From JBBECJ01 sp041751795 (GTDB lineage: Bacteria; Chloroflexota; Chloroflexia; Thermomicrobiales; CFX8): 8,061 nucleotides of DNA. Below the pieces are notes generated by a model. That model made no database searches. It was not told the origin of the DNA and saw nothing but the letters and a program-made list of their open reading frames with translations. Numbering within the stretch: the stretch's first letter is position 1; every line of letters starts with the position of its first letter. Where the stretch lies: the NCBI GenBank assembly GCA_041751795.1, contig JBGSWU010000464.1, positions 1 through 8,061 of the forward strand. The letters run 5' to 3'. Made by a program: the position numbers and the translations under genes. Shown here one piece after another: positions 1 through 6,345 of this stretch.

Positions 1-870
1 GCCAACTTCCTCGTCAACGAAGCGGTCCCGGTGACCACCGATCAGGAAGCGGCCATCGGGTAGTTGACGGAAGTAGGCGTTGCCATCATCGCAGCCGGTC
101 GGCATTGTAAACAGTCGTGGCTCGCTGCTCGGTTCAGTCGCATACATCTGAGCACGCTTCGGGAAGACCTTGTCGCGGAAATAGTCATGCAGAGTTCGTG
201 AGTACGCGTTGGTCGCCAGCACGGCCTGCTTGCACTCGACCGTTGCCCTTCGTCCACGCAGCGTCACGGTGTCGCCGGTCTGCTCGATCGAGCGGACAGC
301 ACAGTTTTCCAGCACGTGTGCGCCGGAAGATGCCATCAGTCGCGACACGAGCAGATACGGCTGGAGAGCGAGATCTCCTGGTTGAAACAGCCGTCCATGA
401 AAGCCGCGATTCCATGGGTCGGTTTCCGAATACTCAACCTCGAATCCGTCGGCATCGAACGCCGCAGCACAGGCACGCAACTCCGCTCCCTCGGCGGCAT
501 CAATCCCGATGTATTGCGACCCGTTTCGTTCGTACGGCACGTGAAGACGATCGCAGAAATCTCGGACCATGTCGCGGTTCTCGATCATCTGCTGACGCAA
601 TGCACGCGCGCCATCACGGCCAAGGCGTTCGACGGCATGGTGATAGGAATTGCGTAGCCCGGCGATGCAATGGCCAGCATTTCGTCCACTCGCGCCACCT
701 GCCACGACCCCTGCTTCAAGGACGACGACATCGCGTCCTGCGCCGGCGAGCAGCGTTGCCAGCGTTGCACCAACAATCCCACCGCCGACAATCGCGATGT
801 CAGCGACGATTCGCTCGTGCTCGATCTCACCCGGCCACGAGGCCGTATCCTGCCAGAGTGAAACGGTCAT
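1..870 (-). CDS. FAD-dependent oxidoreductase, DAO family (partial, C-terminus outside the window)
   Basis: The minus strand is open from the start codon to the window edge, giving 290 codons. The N-terminus carries a Rossmann dinucleotide-binding motif GGGIVG (about residues 29-34), with the ribose-binding acidic residue at the end of the second strand (VVVLEAG, E52). A GGASGRNAG segment follows at about 58-66. That combination, preceded by a short 'SLWQDTA' lead-in, is typical of the D-amino-acid oxidase superfamily branch holding gamma-glutamylputrescine oxidase and glycine/sarcosine-type oxidases, which oxidise C-N bonds of amines or amino acids. Family members are usually around 400-450 residues, so about two thirds is present. 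Two ATG codons are adjacent (873 and 870); the AAGGAG at 876-881 lies 2 bases from the first and 5 from the second, so I chose 870. It is divergent from the M19 gene. The substrate cannot be assigned. Confidence 0.9.
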   Translation of the reverse strand, partial: MTVSLWQDTASWPGEIEHERIVADIAIVGGGIVGATLATLLAGAGRDVVVLEAGVVAGGASGRNAGHCIAGLRNSYHHAVERLGRDGARALRQQMIENRDMVRDFCDRLHVPYERNGSQYIGIDAAEGAELRACAAAFDADGFEVEYSETDPWNRGFHGRLFQPGDLALQPYLLVSRLMASSGAHVLENCAVRSIEQTGDTVTLRGRRATVECKQAVLATNAYSRTLHDYFRDKVFPKRAQMYATEPSSEPRLFTMPTGCDDGNAYFRQLPDGRFLIGGHRDRFVDEEVG

Positions 871-883
871 CATCGCTCCTTGC

Positions 884-895
884 TGAAGTGCTTCA
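884..895. repeat. 12-bp palindrome TGAAG-TG-CTTCA, candidate operator
   Basis: TGAAG (884-888) and CTTCA (891-895) are exact inverted repeats around a central TG. The site lies directly upstream of the oxidoreductase ribosome binding site, where a bound repressor could block that gene. A 12-bp palindrome can arise by chance, and no regulator gene is visible in the window. Confidence 0.3.
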
Positions 896-922
896 AATTC
901 GTGTCCGGATATCGGCACTCGA

Positions 923-938
923 CCGAGGCACGACTCGG
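923..938. repeat. inverted repeat CCGAG-N6-CTCGG, possible operator
   Basis: CCGAG at 923-927 and CTCGG at 934-938 are exact inverted arms separated by 6 bases. They sit where the -35 region of the plus-strand promoter would be, 18-33 bases before the -10 box at 956. No good -35 hexamer is present there, which fits either an extended -10 promoter or an activator site. The arms are short, so the call is weak. Confidence 0.25.
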
Positions 939-952
939 CTCCGGGTAACCGC

Positions 953-961
953 TGCTATGAT
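953..961 (+). promoter_or_regulatory. candidate extended -10 promoter for the M19 gene
   Basis: TGCTATGAT matches the extended -10 pattern TGnTATAAT with one difference in the hexamer. Transcription would start near 968, about 35 bases before the chosen ATG, with the AGGAG ribosome site in between. The box lies inside an 11-bp odd palindrome (954-964), so the minus strand reads TATCAT at the same place and could serve the divergent oxidoreductase gene. No convincing -35 is visible on either strand. Confidence 0.4.
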
Positions 962-1002
962 AGCCGCGGCCAAGCAGATGAATGACTGAGAGGAGCTTTC
1001 TG

Positions 1003-2193
1003 ATGTCCAGCCAGCGGCAAGCGAGCCTGACGCCTGACGAAACGCGCGAGCTTCACCAACAGGCACTGGTGATCGACACGCAGCAGCCACCGATCATGAC
1101 CGGCATCGCGTTTACGCCCGGCATGCGTGAAGCAGTCAGCGAGTTGGCGAAGCAAGGGCGAACACGGGCTGAAGCAGCACCGGTTCTCGAAGCCGTCCTG
1201 ACGAAAGAAATGCAGACTTCGCCAGAAGCACGCGAACTGTATCTCGACATGTGGCGACGATCGGGCGTCACTGTCGCTTGTGGGACGTTCTCAGGATTCG
1301 ACCGGCTCGCCACAGCGTTTGAAAGTGCGGTACGAAAAATCTCAAACGCTCATGAGATGGTGAATGCCCTCGACGCGGACATGCTCATCGTGCGTACCGC
1401 TGCAGACATCGAACGAGCGCACGCTGAGAACAAACACGGCGTCGTGATCGACTTCCAGAACACGATCGCGATCGGCGACGATCTCGATCGGATTGACCTG
1501 TTCCATGGGCTTGGACTGAGGATGGTCCAACTGACGTACAACCTCCAGAATCTGGTGGGCGATGGCTGCACGGAAACCTATCAAGCAGGATTGACGTGGT
1601 TTGGCCGCGATATGGTGACCCGCTTGAACGACGCTCGCATCCTCGTTGATGTGAGCCACTGCAGCGAACAGGTCGGCTGGGACGCGATGAGCGTGTCGAC
1701 TGCGCCGGTCATCGTTTCTCATTCATCAAGCGCAACAGTCGCGAAGCATGATCGCGGCAAGACAGACGAACTCGCCAAGGCAATCGCCGATCAGGGTGGC
1801 TATTTTGGCGTCGTCGCGATACCAGGTTTCATCCGAGAGACACCCGGTGCGTCGGTCGATGATGTCGTTAAACAGATTAACCACCTCGTCAACGTCTGCG
1901 GCATCGATCACGTCGGGATTGGAACGGACAAGGCCGGACCAGGGCCGAGGACCAGCTCGATGGTCGAGTTTCCGGACACCATGCCAGCCGGACTACCCGG
2001 TGACTTCAACTGGTCGGGGTTCCGTATCCAGGAACATCGCCAAACGCCCGAGTATCAGATGGACGGATTTGAATGCCTCGCTGACTGGCCGAACATCACG
2101 GTTGGGCTCGCCGAGGCAGGGTACAACGAAGATGAGTTGCGCAAGCTGCTCGGCCTGAACTATCTCCGCGTCTTTAAGGATGTCGTCGGTTAA
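1003..2193 (+). CDS. membrane dipeptidase (M19, renal dipeptidase-like) family protein with altered metal site
   Basis: The protein is 396 residues, the usual length for the M19 family of zinc dipeptidases, TIM-barrel hydrolases acting on dipeptides, often with D-residues, and related amides. The start at 1003 is chosen because AGGAG (991-995) lies 7 bases upstream; an ATG at 982 lies before this site. Conserved family positions are visible: DVSH with H219, PVIVSHS with H240, R251, and GIGTD with D309. The spacings H219-H240 (21), H240-R251 (11) and H240-D309 (69) equal those of H198, H219, R230 and D288 in the human enzyme. The N-terminal metal motif, normally DxHxD, reads DTQQP here (D25, Q27, P29), and the region of the bridging glutamate reads VVIDFQNT (147-154). 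There is no signal peptide, so it is probably cytoplasmic. The fold is sure; zinc peptidase activity is doubtful. The binding proteins and permeases downstream suggest it acts on an imported substrate. Confidence 0.9.
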   Translation: MSSQRQASLTPDETRELHQQALVIDTQQPPIMTGIAFTPGMREAVSELAKQGRTRAEAAPVLEAVLTKEMQTSPEARELYLDMWRRSGVTVACGTFSGFDRLATAFESAVRKISNAHEMVNALDADMLIVRTAADIERAHAENKHGVVIDFQNTIAIGDDLDRIDLFHGLGLRMVQLTYNLQNLVGDGCTETYQAGLTWFGRDMVTRLNDARILVDVSHCSEQVGWDAMSVSTAPVIVSHSSSATVAKHDRGKTDELAKAIADQGGYFGVVAIPGFIRETPGASVDDVVKQINHLVNVCGIDHVGIGTDKAGPGPRTSSMVEFPDTMPAGLPGDFNWSGFRIQEHRQTPEYQMDGFECLADWPNITVGLAEAGYNEDELRKLLGLNYLRVFKDVVG

Positions 2194-2236
2194 CTCACAG
2201 TCTGTTCGTACAAGCATCCGAAAGAATGCTCACTCG

Positions 2237-2281
2237 GCCTGGAGTTCCGAGGGACATACGGCGTGGCCCTCGCCTCCAGGC
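2237..2281 (+). terminator. strong two-part stem-loop after the M19 gene, probable transcription end without a T-tract
   Basis: GCCTGGAG (2237-2244) pairs with CTCCAGGC (2274-2281), and inside it CGAGGG (2248-2253) pairs with CCCTCG (2267-2272). The two helices are separated by a small 3-by-1 internal loop and closed by a 13-base loop, giving 14 base pairs. It begins 43 bases after the hydrolase stop codon. No T-run follows, so it is not a classical rho-independent terminator; it could be a hairpin terminator of the kind used without a U-tract, or a 3'-end protector. A promoter starts two bases later, which supports an end-of-unit role. Confidence 0.45.
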
Positions 2282-2282
2282 G

Positions 2283-2311
2283 TTGACGAGATTTGCGTCA
2301 GTGCGTAGTAT
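2283..2311 (+). promoter_or_regulatory. sigma-70-type promoter for the transport operon
   Basis: TTGACG (2283-2288) and TAGTAT (2306-2311) are separated by exactly 17 bases. They match the consensus at 5 of 6 and 4 of 6 positions. Transcription would begin near 2318 and give a leader of about 350 bases before the first binding-protein gene. I found no better-spaced pair nearer the gene. Confidence 0.45.
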
Positions 2312-2596
2312 GGCGAAGCGAGGGCAATGTCGCTCTCACTTCAACCTACCTTCACTCCAGTGCTCAGATAGCTGCCCCGCCGTAAGCGCAGCGAAGCACG
2401 CCTTGATCGCAGCCAAATGGCATCAACATTCACGTTTATCATCCTCGACGCGCCTGCTATTGGCACGGCGACACGATGCTGGCTACATCGATGATGTATG
2501 CGAAAGGAGCGTCCAGAGAAGATCGCAGTGTGACGGCGAGATCGTATGGACACGGCCACTTCCATTGATATGAGCCTGATATCGACGTTGAAGTTC

Positions 2597-2614
2597 TGCA
2601 TTGAGCTTAATGCA
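2597..2614. promoter_or_regulatory. 18-bp near-perfect palindrome, candidate operator or leader hairpin
   Basis: TGCATTGAGCTTAATGCA is symmetric at 16 of 18 positions; the one imperfect pair is G2603 with T2608, which can still wobble-pair in RNA. As DNA it has the size and symmetry of a repressor site (GntR- or LacI-like in style, family not assignable). As RNA it would form a 7-bp hairpin with an AGCU loop. It ends 52 bases before the start codon of the first binding protein. Confidence 0.4.
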
Positions 2615-2652
2615 CAGCAAGACGTTCCATGTTCGTCGATGTCAGAGTATGT

Positions 2653-2659
2653 GGAGGAG
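2653..2659 (+). promoter_or_regulatory. ribosome binding site that fixes the start of the first binding protein
   Basis: GGAGGAG ends 7 bases before the ATG at 2667 and is nearly a full anti-Shine-Dalgarno match. In-frame ATG codons upstream (2601, 2610, 2649) lack such a site, and starting there would put an unusual N-terminus before the Tat signal. Confidence 0.75.
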
Positions 2660-2666
2660 AGCAGCC

Positions 2667-4439
2667 ATGAGTGGGGACGCTGTGAATACCGAACGGACCT
2701 CTGTAATGCCTGAGAGGGCATTCAATCGTCGAAACTTCATCGGACGAGGTTTGGCTCTCGGATTGGCAATCCCAGCGGCGGCATCACTGATCGCCGCCTG
2801 TGGGAGCGATGACAATGACGACACATCTGGCGGAAGCGACGCAACGACCCCTACGACAGCCACAGGCGGTAGTCAAGCAACCACCACGACAGGCGAAGCC
2901 ACAGCAACGACCGGAACTTCGCAATCCTCCGGGACCTCCGGGTCTGGCGCGGACACTGGCGAAGGACAGCGTGGTGGAACGCTGAAGGTCGCGCTGATTG
3001 GTGAACCCCCAACGCTGGATATTCACCAGACGACCGCGACGATCGTTTCACTCGTCACCTGGCACATGTATGAATCGCTCTTCACCTGGGATGCGGATTT
3101 CCAGATCATTCCGCTCCTCGCAGAAGGTCACGAGGTCAGTGACGACGGTCTAACGAACACGATAACGATTCGTCAGGGCGTCTCATTTCACAATGGCGAC
3201 GAGATGACCGCCGCCGATGTCGCCGCCTCGATCGACCGATGGGGGCAGATCAGCGGTCTAGGCAAGAATCTGGTCGCAGCGATTGCTGAGACAACGATCG
3301 TCGATGACTACACGCTCGAATACACGATGAATGATCCGGTTGGGACATTTGCCGTCATCCTCGCTCGCCAGAATCAGGGCTGTGCGATTTACCCCAAGTC
3401 GGTTATTGACGCAGTAGGCGTTGAAAAGATCGAGGATGGCTTCATCGGTACTGGTCCGTACAAATTCAAGGAGCGGCAGGCCGACCGGTACACACGTGTC
3501 GAGCGATTTGAAGAATACGCTGCCCTTGAAGGCGATCCCAACGGCTACGGTGGGACCAAATACCAGTATGTTGATGTGATTGAGTTCATTCCTGCTCCTG
3601 ACGAAGCAGCACGAATCGCGGGCCTCCAGGCAGGCGACTACCATTACCTGGAAAGCATCAGTACTGACCAGTATGAGGCATTGAAGGACGACGACAGCGT
3701 CGTCGCCGAACTGCTGCCTGCAAGTGGCTGGGATATCTTCGTCCTGAACACGAAGTCTGGCTTGATGCAGGACGTCAAGATTCGCCAGGCAGTTCAAGCC
3801 GCGCTGGACCACGAGCCAATCCTCATCGCCGGTCAAGGACAGGGATTCTACCGCATGGATCCGTCGATCATGCTGCAGGAGACGGCGTTCCACTCAACGG
3901 TGTCAGAAGAGCTGTATAACCGCAGTGATCCCGAAGCTGCGAAACAGTTGCTTGAAGAGGCTGGATACGACGGCACACCTGTACGGTTCATGTGCACACA
4001 GGAGTATCTGGACCAGTACAACCAGGCGGTCGTAGGATCGCAACAACTTGAGGCAGCCGGGTTCACCATCGACCTGCAGGTTTACGACTGGGCAACCCTC
4101 GTCGATCGCCGAGGTGACGAGAATCTCTGGGACATCTTCACGACCGGTATCGCATTCCGCGTAGATCCGGTCACACTCCCGATGTTGCAAGGCGTGAGCT
4201 GGCCAGGCTGGTGGGCAACCGACGCCAAAGTCGAGGCTGTCACTCGGTTGCAAAGCGAATCTGACTTTGACGCACGCTATGCCGCGTTCGAGGATGTCCA
4301 GAAGCTGTACTACGACGAGGTTCCTGCCATCAAACTTGGCGACACCCTTGGAGTCTCAGCATATGCACCAAAACTGAAGGGGCCGGCCCCTCTGACCCAA
4401 CTGAGTCCGGAGTTCGTGAACATCTGGCTTGAAGATTAA
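2667..4439 (+). CDS. ABC transporter solute-binding protein, family 5 (peptide/nickel/opine type), Tat lipoprotein
   Basis: The 590-residue protein is an extracytoplasmic receptor that would deliver its ligand to the permeases downstream. The N-terminus has a twin-arginine motif (R21-R22-N-F-I-G), a hydrophobic stretch (29-44) and a lipobox ending IAAC with Cys45, so it is predicted to be exported folded by Tat and lipid-anchored. A Ser/Thr/Gly/Asp linker runs from about 46 to 102. The mature domain begins at GGTL (103) and continues with PPTLDIHQT, LAEGHEVSDDGL and the RQGVSFHNGDEMTAADV segment (about 171-187), which is characteristic of SBP_bac_5 proteins. It is longer than classical DppA (about 535), partly because of the linker. 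It is the first gene of the operon and is 112 bases from its paralogue. A dipeptide or modified amino-acid ligand is plausible, but the substrate is not readable. Confidence 0.93.
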   Translation: MSGDAVNTERTSVMPERAFNRRNFIGRGLALGLAIPAAASLIAACGSDDNDDTSGGSDATTPTTATGGSQATTTTGEATATTGTSQSSGTSGSGADTGEGQRGGTLKVALIGEPPTLDIHQTTATIVSLVTWHMYESLFTWDADFQIIPLLAEGHEVSDDGLTNTITIRQGVSFHNGDEMTAADVAASIDRWGQISGLGKNLVAAIAETTIVDDYTLEYTMNDPVGTFAVILARQNQGCAIYPKSVIDAVGVEKIEDGFIGTGPYKFKERQADRYTRVERFEEYAALEGDPNGYGGTKYQYVDVIEFIPAPDEAARIAGLQAGDYHYLESISTDQYEALKDDDSVVAELLPASGWDIFVLNTKSGLMQDVKIRQAVQAALDHEPILIAGQGQGFYRMDPSIMLQETAFHSTVSEELYNRSDPEAAKQLLEEAGYDGTPVRFMCTQEYLDQYNQAVVGSQQLEAAGFTIDLQVYDWATLVDRRGDENLWDIFTTGIAFRVDPVTLPMLQGVSWPGWWATDAKVEAVTRLQSESDFDARYAAFEDVQKLYYDEVPAIKLGDTLGVSAYAPKLKGPAPLTQLSPEFVNIWLED

Positions 4440-4470
4440 CGCAACGATGACACAGTGATCGGCAACATGA

Positions 4471-4507
4471 ATCCGACGTTGACCTGAACAGGGAATAAAT
4501 GTCGGAT
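4471..4507 (+). other. intercistronic stem-loop between the two binding-protein genes
   Basis: ATCCGAC (4471-4477) pairs with GTCGGAT (4501-4507); a G-T wobble and two T-A pairs extend the stem to 10 bp with a 17-base loop (4481-4497). It starts 31 bases after the first gene's stop and lies outside the second gene's ribosome site (GGGGAG, 4539-4544). No T-run follows. Stem-loops after binding-protein genes often protect the upstream message or reduce read-through, so that the receptor is made in excess of the permease; that role is inferred here. Confidence 0.4.
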
Positions 4508-4551
4508 CGATTTCACCAGCAATCGCTGGGACGACAGCGGGGAGTGAAACA

Positions 4552-6294
4552 ATGGAACGCGAACAGTTGGCAACAGGCGAACAGCAACCAACACCAAACA
4601 CTGTAATGAGCCGCCGGGCTGTCCTGCGAGGTGGCATCGGATTGGGATTAAGCATCCCGGCGATCAGCATGCTTCTCGCAGCATGCGGTGGGGATGACGA
4701 CGAGTCGACCGCCGAATCCGGTGCTGGCGAAACGGCAACCGAGCCAACATCTGGGAGCGCGGCAAGTCCAACGACGGTTTCGGAAACGTCCGCGACATCC
4801 GAACCTGCCGACATGGGTGAAGGAACGCGTGGCGGAACGTTGATCGTCGGTATGGTCGGTGATCCGCCGACACTCGACATTCACCAGACAACTGGAACGA
4901 TTGTCTCGCTCGTCACCTGGAACATCTACGAACCACTGTTCGCGTGGGACGAAAATTTCAACCCAATCCCGATGCTGGCTGAGGGGCACGAAGTCAGCGA
5001 GGATGGGCTCGCATACACAGTCACCCTTCGACAGGGCGTGCCGTTCCACAACGGTGAGGAAATGAAAGCCGCGGACGTCATCGCATCGATACAGCATTGG
5101 GGAACGATCAGTGGAGTAGGGAAGGGCCTCCTTGCGGCGTCAGATGACATCGTCGCTACCGACGACTACACCGTTGAATTTACGCTGAACAAACCATACG
5201 GCATCTTCGTCTCGGCGCTCGCGCTGGCCAACGGCGGTTGCGCAATCTATCCGAAATCCGTGGTTGACAGTGCAAGTGATACCGGCGTCACGGAGTTCAT
5301 CGGCACGGGTCCCTACCGGTTCGTTGAGCGCGCTGCGGATCGCTACATCCGACTGGAACGGTTCGAGGATTACGCAGCACTTCCAGGCGATCCCACGGGT
5401 TACGGCGGCCACAAAGCAGCCTATGTCGACAAAATCGAGTTCGTCCCAGCCCCGGACGAGGCCGCCCGAATCGCAGGACTGCAGGCCGGGGACTACCACT
5501 ATCTCGAAAGCATCAGCCCTGATCAATACGATACGTTGAAGGACGATCCCAACGTCAGCGCCCGGTTGCTGCCCCCTCAGGGTTGGGGGATCTTCATCCT
5601 CAACATGCGCTCACCATTGACCGACGATTTGAAGATTCGCCAGGCGTTTCAAGCTGCGCTCGATCACGAGGCGATCGCGCTGGCCGGGTACGGCGAAGGC
5701 TTCTTCCGCCTCGACCCAGGTCTCATGTTCCTGGAAACAGCCTGGTACACCGACGCAGGCATCGAACTGTACAACCAGAACGATCCCGAAAAGGCGAAGC
5801 AGCTACTCGAAGAGGCTGGATACGACGGCACGCCGCTGCGCTGGACGGTGACCAAGGAATACCTGGACCATTACAACCGATCGGTCGTCGCTCAGCAGCA
5901 GTTGGAGGCGGTTGGTTTTGTTGTGGAACTGGTCGTACTGGACTGGGCGACCGTCCTCAGCCAGCAGTTCGAGGACGACAAGTGGGACGTTACGACAACG
6001 GGCATCTCGTTCCGACCTGACCCGGCACTGTTGTTCATCATGGATGTCTGCAACGTCGCCGGCTGGTGGTGTAACGACGACACCGTCGGCCTCGTCGATG
6101 AGCTTCGTTCGAAGTCAGACTTCGACGAGCGCTATGCAATCTGGGAACAAGTGCAACAGAATGCGTACGAGCAGATTCCATTTATTAAGATCGCTGACGT
6201 GTCTACGGTTCGGGTTCACGCAGCATCGATGAACGGATTCTCGGAGCAATCACAACTTGGCCCGATCCTATGGAATGTCTGGCTCGACGGATAA
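4552..6294 (+). CDS. second ABC transporter solute-binding protein, family 5, Tat lipoprotein (paralogue of the preceding gene)
   Basis: The 580-residue protein has the same plan as its neighbour: twin arginines R21-R22-A-V-L, a hydrophobic stretch, a lipobox LAAC with Cys45 (the same position), a Ser/Thr/Glu/Ala linker to about 93, and GGTL at 94 opening the SBP_bac_5 domain. Over the first 60 residues from GGTL I count 44 identical positions with the upstream paralogue, so the pair probably arose by tandem duplication. GGGGAG lies 7 bases before the ATG. In the C-terminal lobe, the region before and after the shared GWW (504-506) differs: this protein has Cys500 and Cys507 where the first has Val and Ala. 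That could form a local disulfide or alter the ligand pocket. It is followed after 51 bases by the permease genes, with which it is probably co-transcribed. The ligand is unknown. Confidence 0.93.
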   Translation: MEREQLATGEQQPTPNTVMSRRAVLRGGIGLGLSIPAISMLLAACGGDDDESTAESGAGETATEPTSGSAASPTTVSETSATSEPADMGEGTRGGTLIVGMVGDPPTLDIHQTTGTIVSLVTWNIYEPLFAWDENFNPIPMLAEGHEVSEDGLAYTVTLRQGVPFHNGEEMKAADVIASIQHWGTISGVGKGLLAASDDIVATDDYTVEFTLNKPYGIFVSALALANGGCAIYPKSVVDSASDTGVTEFIGTGPYRFVERAADRYIRLERFEDYAALPGDPTGYGGHKAAYVDKIEFVPAPDEAARIAGLQAGDYHYLESISPDQYDTLKDDPNVSARLLPPQGWGIFILNMRSPLTDDLKIRQAFQAALDHEAIALAGYGEGFFRLDPGLMFLETAWYTDAGIELYNQNDPEKAKQLLEEAGYDGTPLRWTVTKEYLDHYNRSVVAQQQLEAVGFVVELVVLDWATVLSQQFEDDKWDVTTTGISFRPDPALLFIMDVCNVAGWWCNDDTVGLVDELRSKSDFDERYAIWEQVQQNAYEQIPFIKIADVSTVRVHAASMNGFSEQSQLGPILWNVWLDG

Positions 6295-6330
6295 CTCCGG
6301 CGTCCAGATGGGCCGAGAAACCGCAAGCTC

Positions 6331-6336
6331 AAGGAG
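6331..6336 (+). promoter_or_regulatory. ribosome binding site supporting a TTG start
   Basis: AAGGAG lies 9 bases before the TTG at 6346. The permease family nearly always begins with a short T-x-Y-I-L-R-R segment, which follows this TTG directly, so the non-ATG start is well supported. Confidence 0.7.
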
Positions 6337-6345
6337 AACAGACCG

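Larger units (their letters stand above)
871..1002. promoter_or_regulatory. divergent intergenic control region between the oxidoreductase and the M19 hydrolase
   Basis: These 132 bases must hold the start signals for both divergent genes. They contain the ribosome binding site of the minus-strand gene (AAGGAG read on the minus strand, 876-881), a 12-bp palindrome (884-895), a 5-bp inverted repeat (923-938), an extended -10-like box (953-961) and the AGGAG binding site of the plus-strand gene (991-995). The compact spacing suggests that one regulator could control both genes, but that is inference. Confidence 0.6.
2312..2666 (+). other. long non-coding leader upstream of the first binding-protein gene
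   Basis: About 355 bases carry no gene I can support. Open frames on both strands here (for example 2226-2573 plus and 2341-2721 minus) give compositionally odd products with no recognisable family and no good ribosome site. Visible elements are an AAAGGAG at about 2503-2509 without a nearby start codon, a GATAT-N7-ATATC inverted repeat around 2567-2583, and the near-palindrome at 2597-2614. I do not recognise a known riboswitch class. Confidence 0.4.

Noticed and set aside
117..989. 290-residue plus-strand open frame
   Set aside because: It lies opposite the oxidoreductase frame, whose product shows clear FAD-binding motifs. The plus-strand product is Arg/Ser/His-rich with no family features and is a shadow.
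2226..2573. 115-residue plus-strand open frame in the gap before the first receptor
   Set aside because: Its ATG lies just before the stem-loop, there is no ribosome site, and the Arg/Ser-rich product resembles nothing I know.
2546..2713. 55-codon small frame overlapping the start of the first receptor in another phase
   Set aside because: It could be a leader peptide, but the upstream sequence has only a weak purine stretch and the product shows no run of one amino acid or other attenuation feature.
2341..2721. 126-residue minus-strand open frame
   Set aside because: It overlaps the start and Tat signal region of the first receptor on the other strand and has no recognisable domain or ribosome site.
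3258..3893. 211-residue minus-strand open frame inside the first receptor
   Set aside because: It is antisense to the SBP_bac_5 domain, which is conserved with its paralogue. There is no ribosome site and no known motif.
4479..4507. TTGACC followed 17 bases later by TCGGAT as an internal promoter for the second receptor
   Set aside because: The -10 box matches only 3 of 6 positions and lacks the conserved A at position 2. The segment is better explained as the stem-loop.
4356..4880. 174-residue minus-strand open frame across the start of the second receptor
   Set aside because: It is the antisense shadow of the low-complexity linker and signal region. Its Pro/Ser/Val-rich composition follows from the coding strand.
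5583..6020. 145-residue plus-strand open frame inside the second receptor
   Set aside because: It is an alternative frame within a well-supported gene, Arg-rich and without any family signature.
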